A stretch of DNA of 64,000 bases from Alphaproteobacteria bacterium AO1-B (lineage in GTDB: Bacteria > Pseudomonadota > Alphaproteobacteria > Rhizobiales > Stappiaceae), in contig MLAX01000006.1 in assembly GCA_001890945.1 (NCBI GenBank), positions 310,001 through 374,000 of the forward strand, given 5' to 3'. Below, piece after piece: positions 9,028 to 17,716 of this stretch. The translations under genes were made by a program, and so were the position numbers. Under the pieces are notes generated by a model. It saw only the letters and a program-made list of their open reading frames with translations. It made no database searches and was not told the DNA's origin. The number at the start of each line of letters is the position of its first letter. The stretch's first letter is position 1.

Positions 9028-10866
9028 TCACAGCCCATAGTACCATGGTGCGATCAGTGAGAAGGTCAACCATAAAACAAGCGCCAGCGGGACGCCAGCA
9101 CGCAGGAAATCAGTAAAACGGTAATGTCCGGGCCCCATCACAATCAGGTTGGTTTGATATCCGACGGGCGTGGCAAACGACGTATTCGCGGCAATGATCA
9201 GGCAGACAATAAAGGCTTCTGGCGGCTGGCCGATCTGATCAGCGAGATTGATCGCAATGGGTGTGAAGAGGACTGCGGCCGCGTTGTTCGACAGGAAGTT
9301 CGTCAGGATCATTACCATGAAGAACAAGGCAGACAGGACGACGCCAGGCGGGCTGCCGTGAAGGATGTCGGCAAGTGACATGGCAATAGCCGAGGCGCCT
9401 CCAGTGGATTCCAGGGCAACCGCCCCGGCAAGCGAGGCGCCGACCAACATGAATATCCGGCTGTCGATGGCCCGCATGGCCTGGCGGATGTTGAGGCATC
9501 CGGAGGCGATCATGGCAAAGGTCCCGGCAACTGCCGTGGACACAATCGGTACCAGGCCTGAGGCTGCGAGCGCGACAACGCAGGCAAAAATCGCCAATGC
9601 TCTCGGCGCATAACGTTTGCGTGGAACTTCTGCCGTCGACCAATCAAGCAGCAGGACATCCCGGTTGCCGCGCAGCCGTGCGATATCTTCTTCAGAACCT
9701 GCGACTAGCAGTACGTCCCCGGCTTCCAGGCGGATATCATTCATGGCCATGCGCGGCATGCGGCTGCGGCGCTGAATGCCCATCACAAGACAGCCGGTTT
9801 CTGTATAGAAGCCGGATTGCGGCAGCGTGCGGCCCATAAGGCGCGAAGCGGGGGCAACGACAGCTTCCGCAAGGCTGAGAGAACCGTCTTGGTTTGGCGT
9901 GGCCTCACGGCCGGTTACATTGGTCTCGCCCCCATCTGTTTCCATCAACGGCTGGCGCCGTGCCAGAGCATTTGCAAGTGCGGTGCGGGTTGCAGCAACA
10001 ATCACGGTATCGCCCGGAGAAAGGATAACATTCTCAAAGGGCGGAAGAAGCGGTTGCTGGCCACGCTGAACCAGGCGGACGGTCATGTCCTTTAGGCTTG
10101 GAAACATGCCGGAGACGGCTTCGGTGCCGACCAGCGGGTGCTCATAGGTGATTTCGATCTGGGCGATGAACTGCTTGCCGGACGTTGCCTGAAATTCCTC
10201 GGCCATGGTTTTCCGATTGCGCATCAGATGCGGCATGACGAACAGGACATATAGGATCCCGGCACCGGCCACCATGATCCCGATTGGGGTGAAGCTGAAG
10301 AAGGTCAGCTTCAGATCCGAGGACTGCGCCGCGTAATTGGCCACCAAGAGGTTGGTGGACGAGCCAATCAGTGTGGTCATACCACCCAGAATCGCGATGA
10401 AGGAGAGGGGCATCAAAACCCGCGAGGCCGATTGCCCGGCTGTGGCTGCGACTGCCGTCAGGATCGGCAGAAACATCACAACAACTGGCGTGTTGTTCAA
10501 AAACGCGCTGAGGACGGCGACTGCCAGCAGGATTGGGGCGGTCGCCCATTTTGACCGGCCCCGGGTCCAGCGGACGATGGCCTTGGCAGGTCCCTCCAGG
10601 GCATCTGTCTGGAACAGGCCTTGACCGATGACGAGCAGGCAGATGACGGTGATAAGGGCCGGATTGGCAAACCCTTCCAGAAAATCACCCGTTGCTACGC
10701 GCGATCCGTCGCTGTGAAAGACCGGTATCAGAGAAAATATTACGATGAAGCTGGTGACGGATCCGAGCGCGACCGTTTCTATCGGGTAACGCTCAAGCGC
10801 ATACAAGACGACGGTGGCGGTCAGGACCACAAAGGTCAACGCCATCGCGATATCAACTGAGAGCAT
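9028..10866 (-). CDS. SLC13-family permease with two RCK-C (TrkA-C) domains
   Basis: This is a 612-residue inner-membrane permease of the SLC13/DASS (ArsB/NhaD-like) superfamily; sulfate, dicarboxylate or other anions are possible substrates and none can be chosen from sequence. Membrane segments fill residues 5-200 and 410-610. The soluble middle holds two TrkA-C domains (about 205-300 and 315-405), the second with SGFYTETGCLVMGIQRR. The conserved LSNNAAAVLFTPIAINLA motif is near 530. It sits between the RDD gene and bpt, which are directly adjacent in many related genomes as I recall. Confidence 0.9.
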   Translation of the reverse strand: MLSVDIAMALTFVVLTATVVLYALERYPIETVALGSVTSFIVIFSLIPVFHSDGSRVATGDFLEGFANPALITVICLLVIGQGLFQTDALEGPAKAIVRWTRGRSKWATAPILLAVAVLSAFLNNTPVVVMFLPILTAVAATAGQSASRVLMPLSFIAILGGMTTLIGSSTNLLVANYAAQSSDLKLTFFSFTPIGIMVAGAGILYVLFVMPHLMRNRKTMAEEFQATSGKQFIAQIEITYEHPLVGTEAVSGMFPSLKDMTVRLVQRGQQPLLPPFENVILSPGDTVIVAATRTALANALARRQPLMETDGGETNVTGREATPNQDGSLSLAEAVVAPASRLMGRTLPQSGFYTETGCLVMGIQRRSRMPRMAMNDIRLEAGDVLLVAGSEEDIARLRGNRDVLLLDWSTAEVPRKRYAPRALAIFACVVALAASGLVPIVSTAVAGTFAMIASGCLNIRQAMRAIDSRIFMLVGASLAGAVALESTGGASAIAMSLADILHGSPPGVVLSALFFMVMILTNFLSNNAAAVLFTPIAINLADQIGQPPEAFIVCLIIAANTSFATPVGYQTNLIVMGPGHYRFTDFLRAGVPLALVLWLTFSLIAPWYYGL

Positions 10867-11021
10867 TCACCCGCCTAGATCCTAACTGCCCATTTCTTCT
10901 GGCAGTTTAGACCAGCCGCTTTGGGCTTTGGAAGGGCTCACCTTTCGAATTCACACCCTGAACGCTGCTCATATTTCATGCAGAGCGTTGAAAAAAGATC
11001 ATTTTTTCTTTGAGCAAGAAA

Positions 11022-11537
11022 TCACGCAGCAGCGGAATGCTCGCGGGTGTAGGCCCGGTGGTAGGCCGAATTGATCACCACAGTTCCCAGGATCAGGTCA
11101 TGCAACAGGCGCTTGCGGTCCGAGAACAGGGATACGAGCAGCACAAACGGCGTGAGCAGGGAGATGGAAAACCAGAACAGCAACAGGTGCACGGCGGCCA
11201 GCAGCGGGTAGGGTTTTGCGCCATACCAAAGCCGCATCTCAAGACCCATCGCGCGCATACCGATTGTGGAGGCGCTTGGTCCGCCCAGTGTGAACGCGAC
11301 ATAAATCAGCGCAACGGACACCGGCAGGATTGCGTAAAGCAGAAAGCCGAGGCCCAGGGTGAAAACGCCGAGAATGAACACTAGAATGCCCGCCCCGAGT
11401 GTCAGCAGGGTGATCACGAACGCATCGATGATGAAAGCGAAAATCCGGCGGCTGCGCACGCCCTCAAACAGCTCCGGTTGCAGGAGCGGATCAAATGCGT
11501 CTTGCCTGGAGGATTGGGACGATGTGTCGGCGGACAT
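11022..11537 (-). CDS. RDD family membrane protein
   Basis: RDD proteins are small membrane proteins of mostly unknown function; some act in ion transport. The 171-residue protein begins with a soluble 25-residue segment, then RRIFAFIIDAFVITLLTLG with the Arg/Asp pair of the family in the first membrane segment. Further membrane segments lie near 55-85 and 115-140. GMRAMGLEMRLWYG is the conserved cytoplasmic loop. The gene follows hemB on the same strand, a conserved pairing in Hyphomicrobiales. Confidence 0.88.
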   Translation of the reverse strand: MSADTSSQSSRQDAFDPLLQPELFEGVRSRRIFAFIIDAFVITLLTLGAGILVFILGVFTLGLGFLLYAILPVSVALIYVAFTLGGPSASTIGMRAMGLEMRLWYGAKPYPLLAAVHLLLFWFSISLLTPFVLLVSLFSDRKRLLHDLILGTVVINSAYHRAYTREHSAAA

Positions 11538-11700
11538 GAAAGAAGCTCTCCAATTCGTGATGAGCTGGATATGGGGATGAGCTCCGTGAAACGCAAATTT
11601 CTGTCTTTAAGGAGCAGACAATCAACTCATTGCTGTGATGACCACAGAGACTAGCAAGGTCCCGGCAGTATTCACTTTCTTCGTTGCCCGACTTGAAAAG

Positions 11701-11783
11701 CCTGTCCCCGAACTCGATCCGGGACCACCCAGCCATCGCGGAAGTTTTCCCAGAGTGGCCCCGGCTCGGCGGCCGGGGCGGCA
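11701..11783. repeat. Possible REP-like palindromic intergenic element
   Basis: A GC-rich unit between hemB and the RDD gene: CCCCGAACTCGATCCGGGA at its left end and a stem-loop (GCCCCGG at 11758-11764 pairing with CCGGGGC at 11773-11779) at its right end. It resembles the abundant CCCGGACTTGATCCGGG-type intergenic repeats of alphaproteobacteria. Only one copy was noticed in this window, so assignment rests on resemblance. Confidence 0.35.
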
Positions 11784-11801
11784 TTCTGTAGGTAGGATAC
11801 C

Positions 11802-12839
11802 TTAGTCCCGGTCCGCCAGAAACTTGGCGACGGCGGGCGCGAAGTAGGTGAGAATGCCGTCGGCGCCGGCGCGTTTGAAGGCGAGAAGGCTCTCCATCAT
11901 GGCACGGTCGCCGTCGAGCCAGCCGTTGCCGCTCGCCGCCTTGATCATCGCGAACTCGCCGGACACCTGATAGGCATAGGTCGGCACCTGGAACTCGTCT
12001 TTCAGCCTGCGGACAATGTCCAGATACGGCATGCCGGGTTTGACCATGATCATGTCGGCGCCTTCGGCAATGTCCAGCTCTGCCTCGCGCAAGGCTTCGT
12101 CCGTGTTGGCCGGATCCATCTGATAGGTGCGTTTGTCGCCCTTCAAGGTGCCGGACGAGCCGACCGCGTCGCGGAACGGGCCGTAGAATGCGGAGGCATA
12201 TTTGGCGGAATACGCCATGATCTGCGTGCCGCGATAATCCTGCGTGTCGAGGGCCTGCCGGATGGCACCGATCCGTCCGTCCATCATGTCGGACGGGGCA
12301 ATGACATCGGACCCGGCCTCGGCCTGATTGAGCGCCTGGCGGCAGAGTTGATCCACCGTCTCGTCATTCAAGATGCTGTCGCCGTGCATCAGCCCGTCAT
12401 GGCCGTGGCTTGTATAGGGGTCCAGCGCTACATCCGTCATCAGGCCGAGGTTCAGACCTTCGCGCTTAATCGCACGGCATGCCTGACAGGTGAGGTTTTC
12501 CGGGTTGAGGGCTTCTGAACCCGTGTCGTCGCGCAGGTCCGGGTCGGTATATGGAAAGATCGCGATCGCCGGAATGCCGAGCTCTGCTGCAAGACTGGCA
12601 TCGCGCACAGCCTCGTCGACCGAAAGGCGTTCCACGCCCGGCATGGACGGAACCGGCTGGCGGATGTTTTCGCCATCCACGACGAAGATCGGCCATATAA
12701 GATCATCCACGGTCAAGGTGTTTTCCCGGATAAGCCGGCGGGACCAGTCGGTTTGCCGGTTGCGGCGCATGCGGGTGCCGGCAAGTAGCGAGTCCATATG
12801 ATCGGAAGTGATGGGCGGAAGAGAGCGGTGGGACGGCAT
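11802..12839 (-). CDS. hemB: Porphobilinogen synthase (delta-aminolevulinate dehydratase)
   Basis: HemB joins two 5-aminolevulinates into porphobilinogen in heme and cobalamin synthesis. The Schiff-base lysines are Lys213 (YSAKYASAFYGPF) and Lys267 (MIMVKPGMPYLDI). The metal-site segment reads DVALDPYTSHGHDG, with Asp/Ala where zinc enzymes have Cys. This marks a Mg2+-dependent, zinc-free enzyme, as is usual in alphaproteobacteria. I start at the ATG at 12839 (345 residues); a GTG at 12854 is also open. It heads the group hemB-RDD-permease-bpt. Confidence 0.95.
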   Translation of the reverse strand: MPSHRSLPPITSDHMDSLLAGTRMRRNRQTDWSRRLIRENTLTVDDLIWPIFVVDGENIRQPVPSMPGVERLSVDEAVRDASLAAELGIPAIAIFPYTDPDLRDDTGSEALNPENLTCQACRAIKREGLNLGLMTDVALDPYTSHGHDGLMHGDSILNDETVDQLCRQALNQAEAGSDVIAPSDMMDGRIGAIRQALDTQDYRGTQIMAYSAKYASAFYGPFRDAVGSSGTLKGDKRTYQMDPANTDEALREAELDIAEGADMIMVKPGMPYLDIVRRLKDEFQVPTYAYQVSGEFAMIKAASGNGWLDGDRAMMESLLAFKRAGADGILTYFAPAVAKFLADRD

Positions 12840-12970
12840 AAAACGGGCCTGCACTTAGGTGAGAAAATTCAGATCGGATGTCCGCCGGACATTTGTGCCA
12901 CATTATCACGCAGATTTCTGACGTCCAACATTCTGTAAAACAACTGAAATTAAATACGAAAAAGAGATTG

Positions 12971-12988
12971 TTTGACGTTTGCGTCAAA
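12971..12988. promoter_or_regulatory. Perfect palindrome, candidate operator of the valine catabolic genes
   Basis: TTTGACG and CGTCAAA form a perfect 7-base inverted repeat around TTTG, about 78 bases upstream of the acyl-CoA dehydrogenase start. Its left half supplies the -35 TTGACG of a promoter whose -10 (TTTATG) is at 12995-13000, with a 17-base spacer. This geometry suits a repressor or a MerR-type activator. LiuR-like regulation of branched-chain amino acid catabolism is my inference. Confidence 0.5.
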
Positions 12989-13065
12989 TGTGGTTTTATG
13001 CGCGTCAGAAATCAAACACATCCTGTATGGCTAGAATCGGCCGTGCAGGTTCCCGGGAGGATATC

Positions 13066-14205
13066 GTGGACTTTCAACTGAACGAAGACCGGCGGGCAAT
13101 TCGCGATATGGCGGCAAGCTTTGCGCGGGAAGAACTCGCACCGCACGCCGCGCAGTGGGATGAAGACAGCCATTTCCCAATTCCTGTCATGCGCAAAGCG
13201 GCCGAACTCGGGCTCGCCGGAATATATATCCGGGACGATGTCGGGGGCTCCGCTCTGACCCGTTTGGACGCAGCGCTTATCTTTGAAGAATTGTCGAAGG
13301 GTTGCACGTCGACCGCTGCGTACCTGTCGATCCACAACATGGTCGCCTGGATCATCGATACGTTCGGCAACGAAGACCTGCGCCAGAAGTTTCTGCCGAA
13401 ACTCTGCACCATGGAACTCCTGACCAGCTACTGCCTGACCGAGCCGGGATCCGGCTCGGACGCAGCCGCCTTGCGGACCACAGCCAAGGATGATGGAGAT
13501 CACTACATCCTCAATGGCTCCAAGGCCTTCATTTCGGGCGGCGGTGTCAGCGATCTCTATGCTGTGATGGTCCGGACCGGTGACGAAGGGCCGGGCGGGA
13601 TTTCTTGCCTGCTCGTTGAAAAAGGCACACCGGGCCTCAGCTTTGGCGCGAACGAAGTGAAAATGGGCTGGAAGAGCCAGCCGACCGCGCAGGTGAACTT
13701 CCAGGATTGCCGTGTTCCAAAGTCCAACCTCATCGGTGTCGAGGGTCAAGGCTTCAAGATCGCAATGGCTGCGCTTGATGGCGGGCGCTTGAACATCGGT
13801 GCCTGCTCGATCGGCCCGGCGCAGGAGTGCCTCGACCAGGCGATTGCTTACATGCGGGAGCGCAAGCAGTTCGGCAAACCGCTGACGGCTTTCCAGGCGC
13901 TTCAGTTCCGCCTTGCCGATATGGCGACCGAGATGGAGGCCGCACGCCTGCTCCTTTACAAGGCTGCAACCGAAGTGGATGCGAAAACACCGGATGCGCC
14001 GAAGTTTGCAGCAATGGCCAAACGCTTGGCCACGGACACCGGTTTCAAGGTGGTAAACGACACTCTGCAACTACATGGCGGCTATGGATACCTGCGGGAC
14101 TATCCGATCGAGCGGTTCTTGCGCGACGTTCGCGTGCACCAGATCCTGGAAGGCACCAATGAGGTCATGCGCTTGATCATCTCACGGCATCTCCTGAAAG
14201 ACTGA
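13066..14205 (+). CDS. Acyl-CoA dehydrogenase, probably isobutyryl-CoA dehydrogenase
   Basis: This is an FAD-dependent dehydrogenase of the acyl-CoA dehydrogenase family, 379 residues. LLTSYCLTEPGSGSDAAAL is the FAD/substrate signature, and the catalytic base lies in HQILEGTNEVMR (Glu362). The GTG start at 13066 has GGGAGG five bases upstream. An ATG upstream in frame at 12979 would run through the promoter region. The next genes encode a 3-hydroxyisobutyryl-CoA hydrolase and 3-hydroxyisobutyrate dehydrogenase, so the substrate is inferred to be isobutyryl-CoA from valine. A related short/branched-chain acyl-CoA cannot be excluded from this protein alone. Confidence 0.92.
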   Translation: MDFQLNEDRRAIRDMAASFAREELAPHAAQWDEDSHFPIPVMRKAAELGLAGIYIRDDVGGSALTRLDAALIFEELSKGCTSTAAYLSIHNMVAWIIDTFGNEDLRQKFLPKLCTMELLTSYCLTEPGSGSDAAALRTTAKDDGDHYILNGSKAFISGGGVSDLYAVMVRTGDEGPGGISCLLVEKGTPGLSFGANEVKMGWKSQPTAQVNFQDCRVPKSNLIGVEGQGFKIAMAALDGGRLNIGACSIGPAQECLDQAIAYMRERKQFGKPLTAFQALQFRLADMATEMEAARLLLYKAATEVDAKTPDAPKFAAMAKRLATDTGFKVVNDTLQLHGGYGYLRDYPIERFLRDVRVHQILEGTNEVMRLIISRHLLKD

Positions 14206-14259
14206 CCGTCTTCTCACGGCAAAAACACGACCACTTTTCCAGTTTCCTGAGGACATGCA

Positions 14260-15291
14260 GTGAGCGACATCCTGTTTGAAAAGCGCGGCAAGGCCGGATT
14301 TGTTACTCTCAACCGGCCGAAGGCGCTGAACGCGCTGACCCACCCTATGTGCTCTGCGCTGGCGGCTCAGCTGACCGCGTGGGCGGAGGATCCTGACGTT
14401 GCCCATGTGGTGATCACCGGGGCCGGAGAAAAAGCATTCTGCGCCGGCGGTGACATCCGCAGCATCTATGATGCGAAGATGGCCGGCGAGATGGAGGGCC
14501 TCGGAGAATTCTTCAAGGAAGAGTATCTCCTCAACGCGCAAATCAAGGCGTATCCCAAGCCCTACATCGCGCTCATCAATGGCATTGTCATGGGCGGTGG
14601 GGTTGGCGTATCTGCCCATGGCAGCCACCGCGTCGGAACGGAAAAGACGATGTTCGCCATGCCGGAAACTGGGATTGGGTTTTTCCCGGATGTAGGCGGC
14701 ACGTATTTTCTTCCGCGCATGCCCAAGAAAACCGGTGTCTACTGCGCCTTGTCCGCTGGCCGTTTGAAGCAGTGCGATGCGCTGGCAACAGGTGTGCTGA
14801 CCCATGCCATCAAGGAAACGGACTTGCCGACAATAGAAGCTGCGCTTGAGGAAAGCAGCGATGTGGATGCAGTGCTCAGCCGATATGCTGTTGAAGCTGA
14901 GCCAGGACCCTTGATGGCTGCTGCAGATACGATTGAGCGTTGCTTTTCAGAAGACAGTGTGAATGAAATTTTGGCAAAACTGGACGAGAGCAGCGACGAA
15001 TTCGCATTGAAGGCTGCTCAGGCGATCCGGCAAAAGTCCCCGACCAGCGTGCTGATCGCCTTTGAGCAAATGCAGCGCGGCGGGGAGTTGAGTTTCAACG
15101 AATGCATGAAACTCGAATACCGTATTGTCTCCGAAATCCTGAAGGGCTCCGAGTTCTACGAAGGCGTGCGCGCGGTGCTTGTCGACAAGGATCAGGACCC
15201 GAAATGGTCTCCCTCAAGTCTTGATCAAGTGGACAAGGAAGACCTGGCAGCGTATTTCCGGGAACCGGCAGGCGGAGACTTGCCGCTCTAA
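14260..15291 (+). CDS. 3-hydroxyisobutyryl-CoA hydrolase (enoyl-CoA hydratase/isomerase family)
   Basis: This is a crotonase-fold protein of 343 residues, longer than simple enoyl-CoA hydratases (about 260) and matching the hydrolase that releases 3-hydroxyisobutyrate in valine breakdown. GAGEKAFCAGGDIRSIYD and NGIVMGGGVGVSAHG form the oxyanion-hole regions, and PETGIGFFPDVGGTYFLPR follows. The GTG start at 14260 has TGAGGA upstream. The position between the dehydrogenase and mmsB supports the hydrolase call. Confidence 0.9.
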   Translation: MSDILFEKRGKAGFVTLNRPKALNALTHPMCSALAAQLTAWAEDPDVAHVVITGAGEKAFCAGGDIRSIYDAKMAGEMEGLGEFFKEEYLLNAQIKAYPKPYIALINGIVMGGGVGVSAHGSHRVGTEKTMFAMPETGIGFFPDVGGTYFLPRMPKKTGVYCALSAGRLKQCDALATGVLTHAIKETDLPTIEAALEESSDVDAVLSRYAVEAEPGPLMAAADTIERCFSEDSVNEILAKLDESSDEFALKAAQAIRQKSPTSVLIAFEQMQRGGELSFNECMKLEYRIVSEILKGSEFYEGVRAVLVDKDQDPKWSPSSLDQVDKEDLAAYFREPAGGDLPL

Positions 15292-15309
15292 CGCACAAAC
15301 GGACCGGCC

Positions 15310-15729
15310 ATGATCACGAGCTTTCAGGACCTCTTCTATTCGCGCCCGCCCTGGAGCACCGTGCTGATCTGGTATCTGCGCGCGATGGCACTGCTTCTGA
15401 TGGGCGGAGGCGTGATCTATTGGGCCCGGATCATTGGCATTGTTGAATGGCGCGGCATGTGGTTCTGGGAAATGCCGATTGCCATTCAAGGTGCCGTTGT
15501 TTTCTTCGCGGTGCTGGACCTTGTGGCGGCGATCGGCCTTTGGCTGACCGTATCCTGGGGAACAGTCATGTGGATTTTCCGGTGCTTTTGCCAGATCGTC
15601 ATGCACACGGCCTTTTCTGATCTTTATGGCCGCCGTCCTTATGAGATCGCCTTCTACCTTTTGACCATATTGATCTTTGCGGGGCTCACCTATCTGATGC
15701 GCCGCGAGAACCGAACGGCAACGGCTTGA
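15310..15729 (+). CDS. DUF6163 family four-helix membrane protein
   Basis: This 139-residue protein has four predicted membrane segments (about 18-42, 58-80, 82-105 and 115-132). It matches, by memory, the rhizobial DUF6163 family, which has no known function. It starts 18 bases after the hydrolase gene and precedes mmsB, so it lies within the valine operon. It may be related to the nearby ldtR/ldtP pair instead, since membrane proteins of this type occur near ldtR in other genomes as far as I recall. Function unknown. Confidence 0.7.
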   Translation: MITSFQDLFYSRPPWSTVLIWYLRAMALLLMGGGVIYWARIIGIVEWRGMWFWEMPIAIQGAVVFFAVLDLVAAIGLWLTVSWGTVMWIFRCFCQIVMHTAFSDLYGRRPYEIAFYLLTILIFAGLTYLMRRENRTATA

Positions 15730-15844
15730 TGCAGACGGTTGTGCTGGAGCCAGCTGACTCAACTTTTGAAGGGCTTGGTCCGGGGCATCAACAAGCCGGC
15801 CTATAAATCTGAAAATACGAAAAGAATTGTCACGGGAGAAAACA

Positions 15845-16735
15845 ATGGCAACCACGGTTGGCTTTATCGGTCTTGGGAACATGGGCGGCCCGATGGCCAT
15901 CAATCTTGCAAAGGCAGGGCACCGGGTCTTGGGCTTTGACATGTCGAAGGTAGCTATCGACGCTCTTGTTGCCGAAGGCGGCGAGGCGGCATCCGATGTC
16001 GCTCAACTGGCCTCTGAGGCCGATGTCATTGTGTCCATGCTCCCGGCCGGCAAGCATGTCCGTCAAGTCTACATGGGCGAAGGTGGTATTCTGGACAACG
16101 CGAAGGCCGGAACCCTGCTGATTGATTCCTCCACGATTGATGTCGACAGCGCGAGGGCGGTAAGCGCTGCTGCGGCGGAAAAGTCCATGCCAATGGTCGA
16201 TGCGCCGGTTTCCGGTGGTGTTGCTGGAGCAGCTGGTGGAACGCTGACATTCATGGTTGGCGGAGAAGACAGCGCCTTCGAAGCAGCCAAGCCCTATCTC
16301 GATATCATGGGTAAGACGATCGTCCATGCAGGCGGGGCAGGAACGGGGCAGGCGGCCAAGATTTGCAACAACATGATCTTGGGTATCTCCATGATTGGCG
16401 TCTCGGAGGCTTTTGTGCTTGCAGAGCGCCTTGGCCTTGATGCGCAGAAGCTGTTCGACATTTCCTCGACCGCATCCGGTCAGTGCTGGTCCCTGACATC
16501 CTATTGTCCGGTGCCCGGACCGTTGCCCACATCTCCTGCCAACCGAGACTACCAGCCAGGCTTTGCCGCGGGCATGATGTTGAAAGATTTAAAATTGGCT
16601 CAGGAGGCCGCGCATTCCTCAGGCGCAGTGACACCTATGGGTGCAGAAGCCGCGTCGCTCTATTCGCTCTTCTGCAACCAGGGCGGGGAATCCCTGGATT
16701 TCTCTGCTATTGTCAAATTTCTCAGAGGTTCATAG
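15845..16735 (+). CDS. mmsB: 3-hydroxyisobutyrate dehydrogenase
   Basis: MmsB oxidises 3-hydroxyisobutyrate to methylmalonate semialdehyde with NAD+ in valine catabolism. The 296-residue protein has the Rossmann motif GFIGLGNMGGPMAINLAKAG at residues 6-25. The family signature DAPVSGGVAGAAGGTLTFMVGG is near 119-140, and the catalytic lysine is in GTGQAAKICNNM (about 170). The ATG at 15845 follows GGGAGAAAACA; an ATG at 15827 in the same frame is less well placed. It completes the isobutyryl-CoA to semialdehyde steps; the semialdehyde dehydrogenase gene is not in this window. Confidence 0.94.
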   Translation: MATTVGFIGLGNMGGPMAINLAKAGHRVLGFDMSKVAIDALVAEGGEAASDVAQLASEADVIVSMLPAGKHVRQVYMGEGGILDNAKAGTLLIDSSTIDVDSARAVSAAAAEKSMPMVDAPVSGGVAGAAGGTLTFMVGGEDSAFEAAKPYLDIMGKTIVHAGGAGTGQAAKICNNMILGISMIGVSEAFVLAERLGLDAQKLFDISSTASGQCWSLTSYCPVPGPLPTSPANRDYQPGFAAGMMLKDLKLAQEAAHSSGAVTPMGAEAASLYSLFCNQGGESLDFSAIVKFLRGS

Positions 16736-16891
16736 TAAATCAAAGATTAAATCGGCCTCTAAAACACCTTGTGGAAGTTAATATTTGATTCAGTGTGTCT
16801 CTTAAGCGGATTTTAGAATCGCTTCTGTAGATTGTGCATCAAGGCGGGAAAATATCCGTCGAATGACAGGTACAAAAAGAGGCGCAATCAC

Positions 16892-17407
16892 ATGATCACC
16901 GCAAGTAGGGCAGTCGATGCTGTGTCACAGGGTGAAGAGGAAGAAGTGGCCATCAAGCCGCTCTACCTCGAGGCTCTTACACTTGTAGAACGTTTGCACC
17001 GGCGTTTGCTGGACGTCATCAAGGACGAGTTCGACCGCATGGGACGGTCGGATGTCAACAGCGTTCAGGCGTTGTTGCTGTTCAACATTGGCGATGCCGA
17101 GCTGACCGCTGGTGAACTGCGGACCCGCGGATACTATCTCGGTTCCAACGTGTCCTATAATCTGAAGAAACTGGTTGAGACCGGTTATATTCACCACCAG
17201 CGCTCGCGCATGGACCGCCGGTCCGTCCGGGTCAGCCTGACCGACAAGGGCCAGGAAGTGGCAAAGATCGTCAATGATCTTTATGAGCGCCATATTCTGT
17301 CCGTTGAACAGGTTGGTGAAATCGGCCCGCAAGACTTTGTTACACTGAACAAGTCGCTGCGCCGTCTCGAGCGGTTCTGGACCGACCAAATTCTATATCG
17401 CCTCTGA
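16892..17407 (+). CDS. ldtR: MarR-family regulator LdtR
   Basis: LdtR is a winged-helix regulator described in Liberibacter and Sinorhizobium that activates the neighbouring L,D-transpeptidase gene ldtP and affects osmotic and cell-wall stress tolerance. This 171-residue protein has the winged-helix core at about 50-135, including GYYLGSNVSYNLKKLVE and the wing RSRMDRRSVRVSLTDKG. The ATG at 16892 has AGAGGCG upstream. Assignment rests on the sequence type and on the L,D-transpeptidase gene that follows. Ligand control is known for the family but cannot be read from sequence. Confidence 0.85.
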   Translation: MITASRAVDAVSQGEEEEVAIKPLYLEALTLVERLHRRLLDVIKDEFDRMGRSDVNSVQALLLFNIGDAELTAGELRTRGYYLGSNVSYNLKKLVETGYIHHQRSRMDRRSVRVSLTDKGQEVAKIVNDLYERHILSVEQVGEIGPQDFVTLNKSLRRLERFWTDQILYRL

Positions 17408-17432
17408 TCAATTCACGGCGTATCCAGATGAC

Positions 17433-17465
17433 AAAGCACCGCCCAAGTGGCGGTGCTTTTGTTTT
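17433..17465 (+). terminator. Rho-independent terminator after ldtR
   Basis: AAAGCACCGCC pairs with GGCGGTGCTTT around the loop CAAGT, an 11-base-pair stem followed by TTTTGTTTT. It separates ldtR from ldtP, so ldtP must have its own promoter in 17466-17716. Confidence 0.9.
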
Positions 17466-17716
17466 CGGGCATTTAATCGGCTGACAAATTCGTGATCGGC
17501 TTGCGGTCGGCCGAAACCGACATCATGTGGACACAAAGGAATGGCCTCTAGGCCGTTAAATCGTGGCGGGCGAGCAGTCTTTGAATTTGTTAACCTTGCT
17601 GCAGTACCCATAATGGTCGTGAGCCGGTAATCTACCGGCGAGGTCAACGACCGTTGAACCGGATTGACGATGAATGCGCCGGATGGCGCCTTGTACACAG
17701 CACTGTGGGGTCGGCA

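Noticed and set aside
10867..11021. Terminator between the RDD and SLC13 genes
   Set aside because: One hairpin (AACTGCC/GGCAGTT) lacks a T run and the other palindrome (GAAAAAAGATCATTTTTTC) has only A-T pairs in its stem.
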